Part shown: one piece after another, positions 8,691 to 17,393 of the stretch
Layout of the letters: every line of letters begins with the position of its first letter
How positions within the stretch are numbered: the stretch's first letter is position 1
DNA from: an uncultured Caulobacterales bacterium
GTDB lineage: Bacteria > Pseudomonadota > Alphaproteobacteria > Caulobacterales > Maricaulaceae
Direction of reading: 5' to 3'
Assembly: GCA_938001915.1 (NCBI GenBank)
Contig: CALLBD010000049.1
Coordinates: 1-64,000, forward strand
Length of the DNA: 64,000 nucleotides
Translations under genes and position numbers: made by a program
Notes under the pieces: model-generated
Told to the model about the DNA's origin: nothing
The model's input: only the letters and a program-made list of their open reading frames with translations
Database searches by the model: none

Positions 8691-9500
8691 TTAGCCCGCA
8701 GGATCGCTCATCGCTTCCATATTTGCGTCGGCTTGACGAATCGCCGCCTCCAAACGCTCCTCTGCTGTTTGCAGATTTTTCTTCGGGTCTTGATAAAAGG
8801 CCGTGAGCTTCATGATATTTAGGAAGGTTTTGTTGAGAACCCGTCCCGCCAGTTTCATGGGGCGGTCGAAATCAAAAAGGAGAATAACCCGCTCTTCATC
8901 GGTATCATTCCACACTTCATGCTCATAAGTGTCATCAAAGACAAATATCTCGCCCTCTTTCCACGGTGTGATTGTTTCATCGACGCGGATGCGGCAGTTT
9001 TCTCTATCTTTCGGAATGATGAGACCTAAGTGAGACCGCAAAATCCCCTTCGTCACGCCCTTATGCGCGGGAATATGGTAACCCGGCGCAAGGATGGAGA
9101 ACATGGCCGTTTGAAGATTGGGTACGCCTTCCAATATTTCGGAAGTTTCAGGCGCAAGAGAGGCGTTTTTTTCCAGCCGCTGACCAAATCCGAACAAGAC
9201 AAAAGTCTTCCAATTATTTTCAGTCGATAAACGATATTGATCGGGCGAAACTTCGTGAAAAGTGGGGATGGCATCCCTAAATTTGAGAACTTCTTTAGCC
9301 TCGGCCTGAATGACTTCCCAATTATCTGTGAAGGCGTTCAAAAAATCAAAATGGTCATTTGATATTTTCGGCGTATCAGGCACCTTTGATTGACGGCTTT
9401 GAAAGGCCGCAATTTTCCGGACAAGTTTTTTGCCGTTACGCTTGACGAAGGCCCGCCGCGGGTTCTTTAATTTTTCAGGTTTTTCAACAGAGGTAGCCAT
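8691..9500 (-). CDS. Aspartyl/asparaginyl beta-hydroxylase-family (LpxO/OlsC-like) dioxygenase
   Basis: The 269-residue protein has the core of Fe(II)/2-oxoglutarate dioxygenases of the Asp/Asn beta-hydroxylase family: YHIPAHKG (His142/His146), RSHLGLIIP (His157), FDDTYEHEVWND (His194) and RVILLFDFDRP with the 2-oxoglutarate-binding Arg204. Bacterial members such as LpxO and OlsC hydroxylate acyl chains of lipid A or ornithine lipids at C2. It is the last gene of the leftward lipid operon, 12 bp after cfa, so hydroxylation of an acyl chain in the lipids made here is my inference. A protein or free-acid substrate remains possible. Confidence 0.82.
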   Translation of the reverse strand: MATSVEKPEKLKNPRRAFVKRNGKKLVRKIAAFQSRQSKVPDTPKISNDHFDFLNAFTDNWEVIQAEAKEVLKFRDAIPTFHEVSPDQYRLSTENNWKTFVLFGFGQRLEKNASLAPETSEILEGVPNLQTAMFSILAPGYHIPAHKGVTKGILRSHLGLIIPKDRENCRIRVDETITPWKEGEIFVFDDTYEHEVWNDTDEERVILLFDFDRPMKLAGRVLNKTFLNIMKLTAFYQDPKKNLQTAEERLEAAIRQADANMEAMSDPAG

Positions 9501-9512
9501 AACGCGCGCGCT

Positions 9513-10736
9513 TTACCCGTGAGATCGCTCTTCGTCCACCATGTAATCGCGCGTAATCGGCAAAGCATTCACATCCTTGGTGAGCTGGATTTGGAAATTC
9601 ATATGCTTGCCATGGACAAATGATAACTCAGAAATCGCGAGGTAAAATTCCCACATGCGATAGAACTCTTCGCCCATCATATCGATAATTTTATCTTTAT
9701 TGGCCTCGCAGCGCTTGGTCCATTCTGCCAGCGTGTAGCCGTAATGGCGGCGCAAAATTTCGCAATCCGTAACCCACAACCCAGCTTTTTCAATCTCGGC
9801 ATAGGTTTCTGACAAGGCAGGCGAATAGCCGCCTGGGAAAATATATTTGCGAATCCACGCGCCTGTCGTGCTTGGTCCGCCTTTGCGGCCAATTGAATGC
9901 ACCAAAGCCACGCCATCGTCGGTCAAAAGCTCACGAATACCATTAAAATATTCGGCGAAATGTCCAATGCCGACATGTTCAAACATCCCCACAGAGACAA
10001 TACGGTCAAAAGGTCCCTCTACATCGCGGTAATCTTGCAAACGAATATCTACTTTGCCCTCTAGGCCAGCGTCTTTGACGCGCTGAACCCCGAGCTCATG
10101 TTGTTGCGTAGACAGCGTGACGCCAACGACAGTCACATCATATTCTTGCGCCAGAAAAATAGACATGCCGCCCCACCCACAGCCAATATCCAATACGCGC
10201 TGCCCTGGCTTTAAATCCAGTTTTGCCGCAATATGGCGTTTCTTGGCGAGTTGAGCCTCTTCCAGGCTAATGTCGAGTGAGGGCCAATAGGCACAGCTAT
10301 ATTGCATATCTGCGTCGAGAAAGAACCGATAAAGCTCATTTGAAATATCGTAATGGGCTTTTACATTCGCGGAGCTGGTGGCGCGCGGATTGCGTTGATG
10401 CCAGCGCCGAATTTTCTTTTGCCACGCTTTGACCTTTGAACGGATAGGACCTTTGCGTAGGCCGTCTCTATTGTGCGCGAATAGGTTTAGAAAATCATAG
10501 ATCGTGCAATCGACCATTTCTAAACGGCCGTCCATATAAGCCTCACCGGCCACGAGCTCAGGTTTTTTAACGAGCTCTAGGGGCAATTTAGCGTCAAGAA
10601 TTCGAATACCCGCGACAGGTCCCTCGCCGCCCGGACCATAGGTCGCCGAGCTCCCATTTGGTAATTCAACCGTCAACGCCCCTACGGAGACGAACCGAGT
10701 CATAACTTTATCGAGAAGAGAGGTACCAATAGACAT
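9513..10736 (-). CDS. cfa: Cyclopropane-fatty-acyl-phospholipid synthase family methyltransferase
   Basis: This 407-residue protein matches the CFA synthase layout. A short N-terminal lipid-binding domain (residues 1-120) precedes a SAM methyltransferase core with VLDIGCGWGGMSIFLA (motif I), YFNGIRELL and DGVALVHSIG. YRFFLDADMQYSCAYW is the typical CFA substrate-site segment. The enzyme adds methylene across cis double bonds of membrane lipid acyl chains. It lies 72 bp after a nucleotidyltransferase and 12 bp before the dioxygenase, at the distal end of the lipid operon. A related mycolic-acid-type methyltransferase activity cannot be excluded. Confidence 0.92.
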   Translation of the reverse strand: MSIGTSLLDKVMTRFVSVGALTVELPNGSSATYGPGGEGPVAGIRILDAKLPLELVKKPELVAGEAYMDGRLEMVDCTIYDFLNLFAHNRDGLRKGPIRSKVKAWQKKIRRWHQRNPRATSSANVKAHYDISNELYRFFLDADMQYSCAYWPSLDISLEEAQLAKKRHIAAKLDLKPGQRVLDIGCGWGGMSIFLAQEYDVTVVGVTLSTQQHELGVQRVKDAGLEGKVDIRLQDYRDVEGPFDRIVSVGMFEHVGIGHFAEYFNGIRELLTDDGVALVHSIGRKGGPSTTGAWIRKYIFPGGYSPALSETYAEIEKAGLWVTDCEILRRHYGYTLAEWTKRCEANKDKIIDMMGEEFYRMWEFYLAISELSFVHGKHMNFQIQLTKDVNALPITRDYMVDEERSHG

Positions 10737-10808
10737 ACGCGTACATACCTATTTTGAAACGGGTCTCAAGTCACGTTTCACCTGAAAAGGCCTGAAAAGA
10801 TAAGAAAA

Positions 10809-11564
10809 TTAGATAACGGCGAAGCGCTTTCGCGCTGTCTCAGAGTTTCCGAATAATGACCGGCAAACTTCATAATCTTCAGGTGTGTCGAGCTCTGACC
10901 ACTCCGCACCTTTGATATTAATGGTGTCGATATGTTGCCCAGATAGCGCCAGGCCGTGAATAGCCGAGAGGAACCAGCTTTTTGTCCCATCCCGCGTTTT
11001 CATCAGGCGCTTCAACTCAGTCCTGAAAATTTTAGGTCCTGCATTCATGAAACGCAGCATACCAATCGACTCGCCATGTGTTTCAGTGAGCGGCAAGGTC
11101 TTGCCAATCGCAGTAAGACGGTCTCCGTCCAAAGTGACTTTCATATCGTCACCGTCATAATAGCCTTTTTGGTCAATTGTGACGGCAATGTCTTTCGCGG
11201 GCGCAGCCAAAATAGTTTGCAACAGCTCAGGCGAGAATAACGTATCCCCGTTAATCAATATAAAGTCCTGACGCATAAATTTGCGCGCCATCCAGCAAGA
11301 GGCAAGATTATCCGCAACCTGAAAGAAGGGATTGTAAAGTGTTTTGACTTTCGGGCCCTTCTTGCGGGCTTTAATTTCTGCTTTGACCATTTCGCTGTTG
11401 AAGCCTGTGATGATTGTGGCAGTTTTAACACCCTGCGCCGCAAGCGTATCGAGCTGCATCCCAAGCACAGTCGTGTTTCCTATTGGAAGAAGGCATTTGG
11501 GCAAATCCGTTGTCAGCGGCAACAACCGCGACCCACGTCCTGCGGCAAGAATAATAGCGTGCAT
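10809..11564 (-). CDS. Nucleotidyltransferase, LicC-like (CTP/NTP: alcohol- or sugar-phosphate)
   Basis: The 251-residue product opens with HAIILAAGRGSRLLPLT followed by DLPKCLLPIG, the GxGxR...PK signature of sugar-1-phosphate and choline-phosphate nucleotidyltransferases. NPFFQVADNLASCWMA and LINGDTLF (metal-binding Asp) resemble LicC-type cytidylyltransferases. I chose the ATG at 11564 because GAGG lies 5 bases upstream; a TTG at 11582 is the alternative. Next to a CDP-alcohol phosphotransferase, a CMP-activating role for a head-group phosphate is plausible but inferred. The gap to the HAD gene is 24 bp and the transcript continues to cfa. Confidence 0.82.
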   Translation of the reverse strand: MHAIILAAGRGSRLLPLTTDLPKCLLPIGNTTVLGMQLDTLAAQGVKTATIITGFNSEMVKAEIKARKKGPKVKTLYNPFFQVADNLASCWMARKFMRQDFILINGDTLFSPELLQTILAAPAKDIAVTIDQKGYYDGDDMKVTLDGDRLTAIGKTLPLTETHGESIGMLRFMNAGPKIFRTELKRLMKTRDGTKSWFLSAIHGLALSGQHIDTINIKGAEWSELDTPEDYEVCRSLFGNSETARKRFAVI

Positions 11565-11588
11565 AACTACCTCAAAAAACAAGCCTGC

Positions 11589-12272
11589 CTAAATTGACCA
11601 ATTTACAGTTTCGAAACCGTAAATTTTTGCCGCATCGAGCAGTTTTTTATCCCCGTTAACAGACACGCCTTTATCCGCATATAATAAAGCGGGCAAATCG
11701 GAATGACTGTCGCTATACAGTGTGATATGCGCAGCCTCTCGTTGAAAATCATCAAATGTTTCCAAACATTTCTTCAAACGCACCAGTTTTCCCGGTCCAT
11801 AGCAGTTCTCTGAGGCAAAATTTCTACCACAAATTACTTTCCCGTCTTTTTCGGCCCAAGATAAATTCGTAGAAACAACCGTATCAATGTCTAGCCGTCT
11901 AGCTATGGCCTCGACAATAAGATCGGCGCCCGCCGAAGCGATGAGAATTCGGTCGCCAGCGGCCTTATGTATGTCTATCTGCCGTGTGGCACCGGGGCGT
12001 AACCCTGAACGAACTTCCCTATCCGCAAAAGCCTCCGCTAAGTCTTGTAGTTCCTCGCGCGTTCGGCCGCTTAAACTGAATCGCAGCATACTCCGCTTAA
12101 CGGAAATGCGCTCAACATGTGTCGTTTTATACAGGAACTGTCCTAGGCCTGCACGGGCCCACATGGCCAATAATTTACCCGGCCTATCTCGCAATACCTC
12201 GGAGACGAACCGTCCCCAGGTCCCACGCGACGTGATGGTTTCATCCAAATCGAATATGGCATAGCGCTGCAT
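11589..12272 (-). CDS. HAD-IB family phosphatase
   Basis: This is a 227-residue protein from the ATG at 12272, which sits 4 bases after the stop of the fusion gene. Motif I is IFDLDETIT near residue 6-14, motif II is the Ser in LIASAGADL, and motif IV is LYSDSHSDLPAL. The family includes SerB and the phosphatidylglycerophosphate phosphatase PgpC. In this operon it could remove a phosphate left on the head group by the CDP-alcohol transferase, as PGP phosphatases do, but that is inference from position. An upstream in-frame extension to 12326 would overlap the fusion gene and is unlikely. Confidence 0.83.
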   Translation of the reverse strand: MQRYAIFDLDETITSRGTWGRFVSEVLRDRPGKLLAMWARAGLGQFLYKTTHVERISVKRSMLRFSLSGRTREELQDLAEAFADREVRSGLRPGATRQIDIHKAAGDRILIASAGADLIVEAIARRLDIDTVVSTNLSWAEKDGKVICGRNFASENCYGPGKLVRLKKCLETFDDFQREAAHITLYSDSHSDLPALLYADKGVSVNGDKKLLDAAKIYGFETVNWSI

Positions 12273-12276
12273 ATAT

Positions 12277-14781
12277 TCAGCTATCCATCCAGCTAGCGAT
12301 GGGTCGCCTTGCAAAACATCCCGCAATTAAGGTCACAAAGTTTGCACAAATACAAACCCAGGTCCAAACCGCGATGACAATGAAGGCCCAATATCCCGCA
12401 CCGCTCCATATGGCTGTTAGAACAATACCCAGCATCATGATGAAAGTATTGGGGTTTCGGCGTGCAATAAAAAACCGAAGTCCTGAATTGAAGCGCGTCC
12501 AAACGTGGATATGGAAACCGTGCTGCCGCATGAAGATTCCTTCAATCACACGGTCAACAACATAGCCCACCCAAATTGCAAGCAAGGCTAAAAACAAGGG
12601 TTCGGACAAACCATAGACACCACCAAGACCAACAAACCATGCCCAATACCAGAAGGGCGGATGAATGAGGTCAATACCATGGTCATAGATATTGCCCCAA
12701 CTCGAATAGGTCATCGTCGTGCGGGCAAGCTTCCCGTCCACAGTATCAAGGAAGGTCATTGTCCAACCGCATAGAAAGCCAAGGAACCAATGCGCGTTCC
12801 AGAAAAAATAGGTTGCCGCCAACATCAAAATGAACCCGATAGTCGTCACCTGATTGGGCGTCAAACGCAAATGAGCGCAGAGCCGCGTCACGTAAAAAGC
12901 GGGAACGGGCCAGAACCATTTTGTTACAAAGTCGGTGATACCCTTGTAGGAGCTTTTGAATTGCCGGCGCATGATATCCAAAATGGGCGTCGTTTTCACA
13001 TCCAGCACATAGGGCGGTTCTTGTTTGCGCAAGGACTTGATATAGCCGTCATTCACATCAGACGGCGCCACAACTTTGAAGTCATGGCCCTTTAGCACAT
13101 CACTCGTTTCGCCCAGCAAAGCCTCCGCTTCTTTTCGTGTCGCGGCAGACAAGCTTACAATTGTCCCCGCTTCTACCAAAGCCAAACGCTCGGTCACGGC
13201 AAAGGATTTGGAGAGCTCAGCGCTCATAATCCAATCGATATGGTGCCAAATTCCGCGGGCCGTCTCAGTCAAAGGCACGCTCACATCAGCGCCCGCCTTT
13301 TTGAAGGCTCGGGTTTGCCATTCTCGAACAGGCAGTCCCCAAATTCGGCTCGAGCTGTCCCCAATCAAGCCAAATCCTGGCGAGGTAATGTTATCCAGCA
13401 TGTTTGCGCTCCCTTGCTGTTTCACAATTTTATCCAAAGCCTGTTTCGCCAACCACATGACCAAACCAACCGCCACAAAATTCCCCGCAATGGCGGCCCA
13501 TCCGGGCGCCATACGTCCAATCGTAGCGCTTAAGGCGAAGAAGGAAATGATGTAAATCACAACACCTGCACCTCGGGCATAAATAGCGCGCTCAGGATGA
13601 TCCGTCGCATAAAGGACAGGATAAAGCGGCGCAGCCATGCCCAACAGAGCCGCAGCAGGGACGAGTAATGACGCCAGAGGCGCCGCCTCTCGGTAGTCGG
13701 CGGGCAATACCGCTCCAAGAAGCGTACCAAAGAAGGCCCAAATAACCAGCGAGGCCAGTAAACCGACGCTCAAGAGAATGACTGCCGCGCGGATTACAAG
13801 ACGCCAGATTTTCTCAGCCTCACCTCCGCTGACCATTTTAGCCAATTCAGGATAAATCACTTGGTCCAAAAGTTTGAACCCTTCCGAAAGCAGTTTCGCG
13901 ATCTCTTCCGCCGTCCGATAGACAGACACCCAAACAGGTCCAAACACCGCCATTACCAATAAGACTGGAAGATGGACGTTGGACGCCGCGAGAGAAGAGT
14001 CAATATTTGCCTTCCAAACGAACGGCCATACCCCTTTGCGCGGCTTCAAAATACTCGCTTTTGAGCGAATGACACGGCGCAATAAATTTCTTTTCGAAAG
14101 TTCACGAGAGGCCAGGAGTGGAAGCGCAAGATAATCGACCAGGGACGCAACAAACCAGGCAATTAAAAACCCTTTCATCCCAGCCCCTAAATAGGCCGCA
14201 ATGATGACGCCAACCAAACGAAGTCCTGTCATAATCATACCGTGCCAGGCTAAGACATCAAAACGGTCAAACAGGCGGAAGACGCCGATTGAGGACCCCC
14301 TGAGCCTTACGAGCAAAAGCGAACAATATAATATAGCCGTGCTGTAGAGCTCACGAACGTCAAAACCCTCACCCAATCCATTGAAAATATTAGGAAAAAT
14401 GTCACGAAACAGGATAATCACCGGGAAGAATGCGACAGCACCGACAAAAGCCACCACAGCTGAGATGACATCTAACTTAAACCCAAATTTCATCAGGCTA
14501 GAGAGACTATCGGCATCACCCTTTTGGACGTCATCCATACCAAAACGGATTAGCGTTTGCCACGCCTGAAAGGTCGCGAGCTGGGCGAAAAGCAAATGAT
14601 AGGAATGGAGAAAAAATATAATTCCGAGCGCCCCGATACTAATCGAGTTCCCCGCAATTATAAGGCAGAGCAGGCCAAACACCGCCGCCAAAGCCTTTGA
14701 CCCGACCATTAGTCCTGTGTTTGCCGCAACGCGTTTTTCGACACTTCTCGTAGAGGCAATGGATAAATCGGGCGCACTCAT
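12277..14781 (-). CDS. Three-part membrane fusion: MOP-type flippase + degenerate nucleotidyltransferase-like + CDP-alcohol phosphotransferase
   Basis: One uninterrupted 834-codon frame holds three regions. Residues about 15-440 are a polytopic, Wzx-like MOP/MATE-type lipid-oligosaccharide flippase with some twelve hydrophobic segments. Residues about 445-590 (from IWGLPVREWQTRAF to RKQEPPYVLDVK) look like a nucleotidyltransferase-derived domain without the GxGxR loop. Residues about 600-834 are a CDP-alcohol phosphatidyltransferase. Its motif DG-x2-AR-x8-G-x3-D-x3-D is complete at about 682-704 (DTVDGKLAR, then GNIYDHGID). It would join a CMP-activated group to an alcohol in the membrane and perhaps flip the product. 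It overlaps the upstream nucleotidyltransferase by 4 bases (ATGA) and precedes the HAD gene by 4 bases. The fusion partner is unusual. Confidence 0.85.
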   Translation of the reverse strand: MSAPDLSIASTRSVEKRVAANTGLMVGSKALAAVFGLLCLIIAGNSISIGALGIIFFLHSYHLLFAQLATFQAWQTLIRFGMDDVQKGDADSLSSLMKFGFKLDVISAVVAFVGAVAFFPVIILFRDIFPNIFNGLGEGFDVRELYSTAILYCSLLLVRLRGSSIGVFRLFDRFDVLAWHGMIMTGLRLVGVIIAAYLGAGMKGFLIAWFVASLVDYLALPLLASRELSKRNLLRRVIRSKASILKPRKGVWPFVWKANIDSSLAASNVHLPVLLVMAVFGPVWVSVYRTAEEIAKLLSEGFKLLDQVIYPELAKMVSGGEAEKIWRLVIRAAVILLSVGLLASLVIWAFFGTLLGAVLPADYREAAPLASLLVPAAALLGMAAPLYPVLYATDHPERAIYARGAGVVIYIISFFALSATIGRMAPGWAAIAGNFVAVGLVMWLAKQALDKIVKQQGSANMLDNITSPGFGLIGDSSSRIWGLPVREWQTRAFKKAGADVSVPLTETARGIWHHIDWIMSAELSKSFAVTERLALVEAGTIVSLSAATRKEAEALLGETSDVLKGHDFKVVAPSDVNDGYIKSLRKQEPPYVLDVKTTPILDIMRRQFKSSYKGITDFVTKWFWPVPAFYVTRLCAHLRLTPNQVTTIGFILMLAATYFFWNAHWFLGFLCGWTMTFLDTVDGKLARTTMTYSSWGNIYDHGIDLIHPPFWYWAWFVGLGGVYGLSEPLFLALLAIWVGYVVDRVIEGIFMRQHGFHIHVWTRFNSGLRFFIARRNPNTFIMMLGIVLTAIWSGAGYWAFIVIAVWTWVCICANFVTLIAGCFARRPIASWMDS

Positions 14782-15521
14782 GAGTCGCGCCGTTTCAAAA
14801 TAGCCTCAACTAGCTCCAGGTCAGCGGGCTTATCGACATCTATCGCCGCATCGGCGAAAGGCAATAATACGGGCGCCGCCGTTATCCCAATGCGCCGCGC
14901 AGCATACTCAAATGCGCCTAGCAGGCTTAAGCGCCCTGCGGCATATTTTAGACCGATTGAAATGCCGACTTTCCGCGCTAATTTGATAGGATTTTTGCGA
15001 AGATGCTGAACGGATTGCCAAAACGCAATAGCCTTAGCCCCCTGTTCATTCGCAATATAAAAGAGGTTACAGCCTGAAACGGCCTCATCTGAAAACCTCA
15101 GATAAGTACGTTTGGTCTCGGGATATTTTGATTGAATGACCGTCTCAGTCGCAAATCCAACGCAAATATCCGTGCCAGCCTTTTGCGCCCCGGCGATAAA
15201 GCTTTCTATTATTTCAGCGGTTAAGAGGGCATGGTCACATGTCGTGATTAAACAAGGATATTGCGCGATCTCTTTTAGGCCAAGCGCAACGCTATCAGCA
15301 GGACCTTTCCCGCTTGACACTTGTGTTAAGTCACTACCGGAATACCCTGAAATATATAGAGTATCTGATATTTTGGCATCTGAAAGCGCGGAAATAACAC
15401 GATTTAACATTGGGACGCCAGACACTGGTATGTCGGCTTTATGCGTCACGCCTGCGGCTTCACACAAAGGGTCCATAACGCCCTCGCGCTGCCCAGCCAA
15501 AATCAAAACCGCCTGCGACAT
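14778..15521 (-). CDS. NTP-transferase (MobA/IspD-type fold) protein
   Basis: The 247-residue protein starts SQAVLILAGQREGVMDPL, a relaxed form of the N-terminal nucleotide loop. It continues with DIPVSGVPMLNRVISAL and has TTCDHALL as the metal-site segment. It is shorter and more divergent than the second nucleotidyltransferase at 10809-11564. The ATG at 15521 overlaps the ceramide-synthase-like stop (TGATG). Caulobacter sphingolipid loci are reported to contain a cytidylyltransferase for the ceramide head group, so a similar role is a reasonable guess. The substrate is not evident from sequence. Confidence 0.78.
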   Translation of the reverse strand: MSQAVLILAGQREGVMDPLCEAAGVTHKADIPVSGVPMLNRVISALSDAKISDTLYISGYSGSDLTQVSSGKGPADSVALGLKEIAQYPCLITTCDHALLTAEIIESFIAGAQKAGTDICVGFATETVIQSKYPETKRTYLRFSDEAVSGCNLFYIANEQGAKAIAFWQSVQHLRKNPIKLARKVGISIGLKYAAGRLSLLGAFEYAARRIGITAAPVLLPFADAAIDVDKPADLELVEAILKRRDS

Positions 15522-16693
15522 CAACCGATCTTTTTCTCATACATGCGATAGGTCTTATAGGGCTTTGCGCTCGCCTGCTTGCAAATCGAAATCATCCCCT
15601 CATTATCCTCAAGAATCCATGACAGTTCGCAATGAGTAAAGCCTGCCTGACGCGCTGCTTCAAATGATTCCTCACACAAAGCCGCAATGAGCGCTAATCC
15701 CTTGCGCGTGTTGTGATATTCCTTTCGGAGCCCCATCAACGGAATGCGCGCTTGCTTCGCCTTTTGGGTTTTTAGACGATAAATTAGCTTGGCCCAGTTG
15801 AAAGGCAGTAATTTGCCGTCAAAACCTGCTGAAAGCTCGTTCAAATCTGGCAGTAAACATAAGAATGCGGCCAGCTCACCGTCTATAGATCCCATAAAAA
15901 ATCGCTTGGGGTGAATAAGCGGCTTCATCTCCTTCGCGATATGACGAATGGCCTCGTCGGGATAGGGCAAAAATCCCCAATTGTCGGACCAGGCATCGTT
16001 GAAAATATGCATGGCCCGCGTAACCTCTGCGTCAAAGTCTTTCGCGTCTAAGGTTCTCCACGTAATGGCATCGGAGCGTTTCGCGTAATCCACCATCATT
16101 TGCGTCATTTTGGGGCGCGGATAGCCCTCATTCAAATCAGCCTGAAACGCAATCATATCGATGGTTTTGGTAAACCCCTCGGCCTCAACAGCAGGCGCAT
16201 AATAGGGCCGGCCGTAAGGCATAAGGAGTACATTCGGATGATCAAACCCGTCAACCAAGAGGCCTACTTCTTCATTCACGCTCCATTGCGCAGGTCCGAC
16301 AATCCGCGATCGTCGCTTTTTTTGGAGCCAAGTCTGAGCTGATTGTAATAAGACGGAAAGGACTTCGGGGTCATTCACAGCATCAAAATAGCCAAAAAAG
16401 CCCGTTTCGCTGTCATGCTGGGCATCATGATCAGGGTTTGTGAAAGCCGCGATACGTCCGACATCTCGTCCATTTTGAACCGCCACGAAAAGCTGCCGAT
16501 CTAAATTTCGAGCGGCTGGGTTTTTTTGCGGGTCGAGCTGTTCTTTTCGCTCCAGACGCAAGGGCGGTGACCATGCAGATTGTCCGCGATATAAATCAAA
16601 CGGGACATCCAAAAACCGCTGTGTCTCCGAAGGCGAAGCCACCTTCACTATCTCTACATTTGACGCCCCAACGCGTGGTTTATCAACAGACAC
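15521..16693 (-). CDS. GNAT-superfamily acyltransferase, probable bacterial ceramide synthase (bCerS-like)
   Basis: This is a 390-residue protein. An N-terminal block (VPFDLYRGQSAWSPPL, VGRIAAFTNPDHD) and a C-terminal GNAT-like half (KGLALIAALCEESFEAAR, then CELSWILEDNEGM and YRMYEK) fit the large GNAT-like family that includes the Caulobacter ceramide synthase. The presumed reaction is N-acylation of 3-ketosphinganine or sphinganine by an acyl donor; this rests on family resemblance plus the spt-acp-ligase set 5 kb away. The GTG start at 16693 has a strong GGAGGGG site 3-5 bases upstream. That site is one arm of a hairpin (see 16698-16724). The gene overlaps the next one by a single base. 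Confidence 0.68.
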   Translation of the reverse strand: MSVDKPRVGASNVEIVKVASPSETQRFLDVPFDLYRGQSAWSPPLRLERKEQLDPQKNPAARNLDRQLFVAVQNGRDVGRIAAFTNPDHDAQHDSETGFFGYFDAVNDPEVLSVLLQSAQTWLQKKRRSRIVGPAQWSVNEEVGLLVDGFDHPNVLLMPYGRPYYAPAVEAEGFTKTIDMIAFQADLNEGYPRPKMTQMMVDYAKRSDAITWRTLDAKDFDAEVTRAMHIFNDAWSDNWGFLPYPDEAIRHIAKEMKPLIHPKRFFMGSIDGELAAFLCLLPDLNELSAGFDGKLLPFNWAKLIYRLKTQKAKQARIPLMGLRKEYHNTRKGLALIAALCEESFEAARQAGFTHCELSWILEDNEGMISICKQASAKPYKTYRMYEKKIG

Positions 16694-16697
16694 AAAC

Positions 16698-16724
16698 CCC
16701 TCCCGTCTTATTTCCTAGGGAGGG
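16698..16724 (-). promoter_or_regulatory. Hairpin covering the ribosome-binding site of the ceramide-synthase-like gene
   Basis: In the minus-strand transcript CCCUCCC (16724-16718) pairs exactly with GGGAGGG (16704-16698) across a 13-base loop. The second arm is the Shine-Dalgarno sequence of the GTG start at 16693. It lies in the 48-bp gap after the DUF2141 gene. Closing the stem would hide the ribosome site, so translation may be coupled to upstream translation or to a ligand or protein. It lacks a U-run, so it is not a clear terminator. Confidence 0.5.
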
Positions 16725-16741
16725 CTATCTAGGTCCAAAGC

Positions 16742-17293
16742 CTAAAGGTCAACTAGGTGCATATCTATGTCTTTGCCCTGCATTGGCACTTCAAAACCCG
16801 TTTCAGAAAACTTCGGTAGGCGAAGACTGCGTATTTCTGGATTATTTGAAAGCCCATATGGTTCTTTAGGCTTGAAATTCCACGCTTTTTTCAATCTACG
16901 GTCACCATCCTTATCATGATATCCGACAACCGCATATTCGCCTGGCGACGGCAAGTTAATGCAAACCATTTGCGGTCCATTCATGGCAGGTACCCGAATT
17001 CGGCGCAGTTTTCCTTCTTTTTTTAGGAAGTTATTTTCGCCAAAAAGCTCTAATTTAAGAATACCACCTTCCACGATATTGTGGACATTCACGCGAATTT
17101 GCAAAGCGCCAGGCACGCAGGTGTCAGCCTTATCCTTATCATAAAGCTCTAGGTCCCATTTTATACCGACGGCGGAGCGCTGTTCTTGCAATCCCTCGTC
17201 TGCGCTTTGCGCGCCAGCAGAGCTGGACACAGCTAAGACCGCTAACATGACAAAAGCGTTAGCACATTTGTTCAAATAGACGTTTGATTTCAT
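16742..17293 (-). CDS. Exported DUF2141-domain protein
   Basis: This 183-residue protein has an N-terminal signal peptide (residues about 1-28, hydrophobic FVMLAVLAVSSSAGA followed by QS). The rest is a beta-rich domain ending in the DUF2141 pattern: GEYAVVGYHDKDGDRRL, then FKPKEPYGLSNNPE. DUF2141 proteins are periplasmic and of unknown function, and they occur near carotenoid, lipid and sphingolipid genes. It is the first gene of the leftward lipid operon and is divergent from the LptF-like permease across 100 bp, which must contain both promoters. Confidence 0.8.
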   Translation of the reverse strand: MKSNVYLNKCANAFVMLAVLAVSSSAGAQSADEGLQEQRSAVGIKWDLELYDKDKADTCVPGALQIRVNVHNIVEGGILKLELFGENNFLKKEGKLRRIRVPAMNGPQMVCINLPSPGEYAVVGYHDKDGDRRLKKAWNFKPKEPYGLSNNPEIRSLRLPKFSETGFEVPMQGKDIDMHLVDL

Positions 17294-17393
17294 AGCATCA
17301 TTTTCCTAAGCCAAAGCCGCTCTAATCAGGGCGCTCCCGATATATATGGGAATAACACCTTCGAGCGTAAAGGCGTAATCACAGACCTGTCAT

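Noticed and set aside
8565-8822. 85-codon plus-strand frame near 8.6 kb
   Set aside because: Its second half is antisense to the dioxygenase gene, and the composition (FFVFFLYF) reflects AT-rich DNA without a ribosome site.
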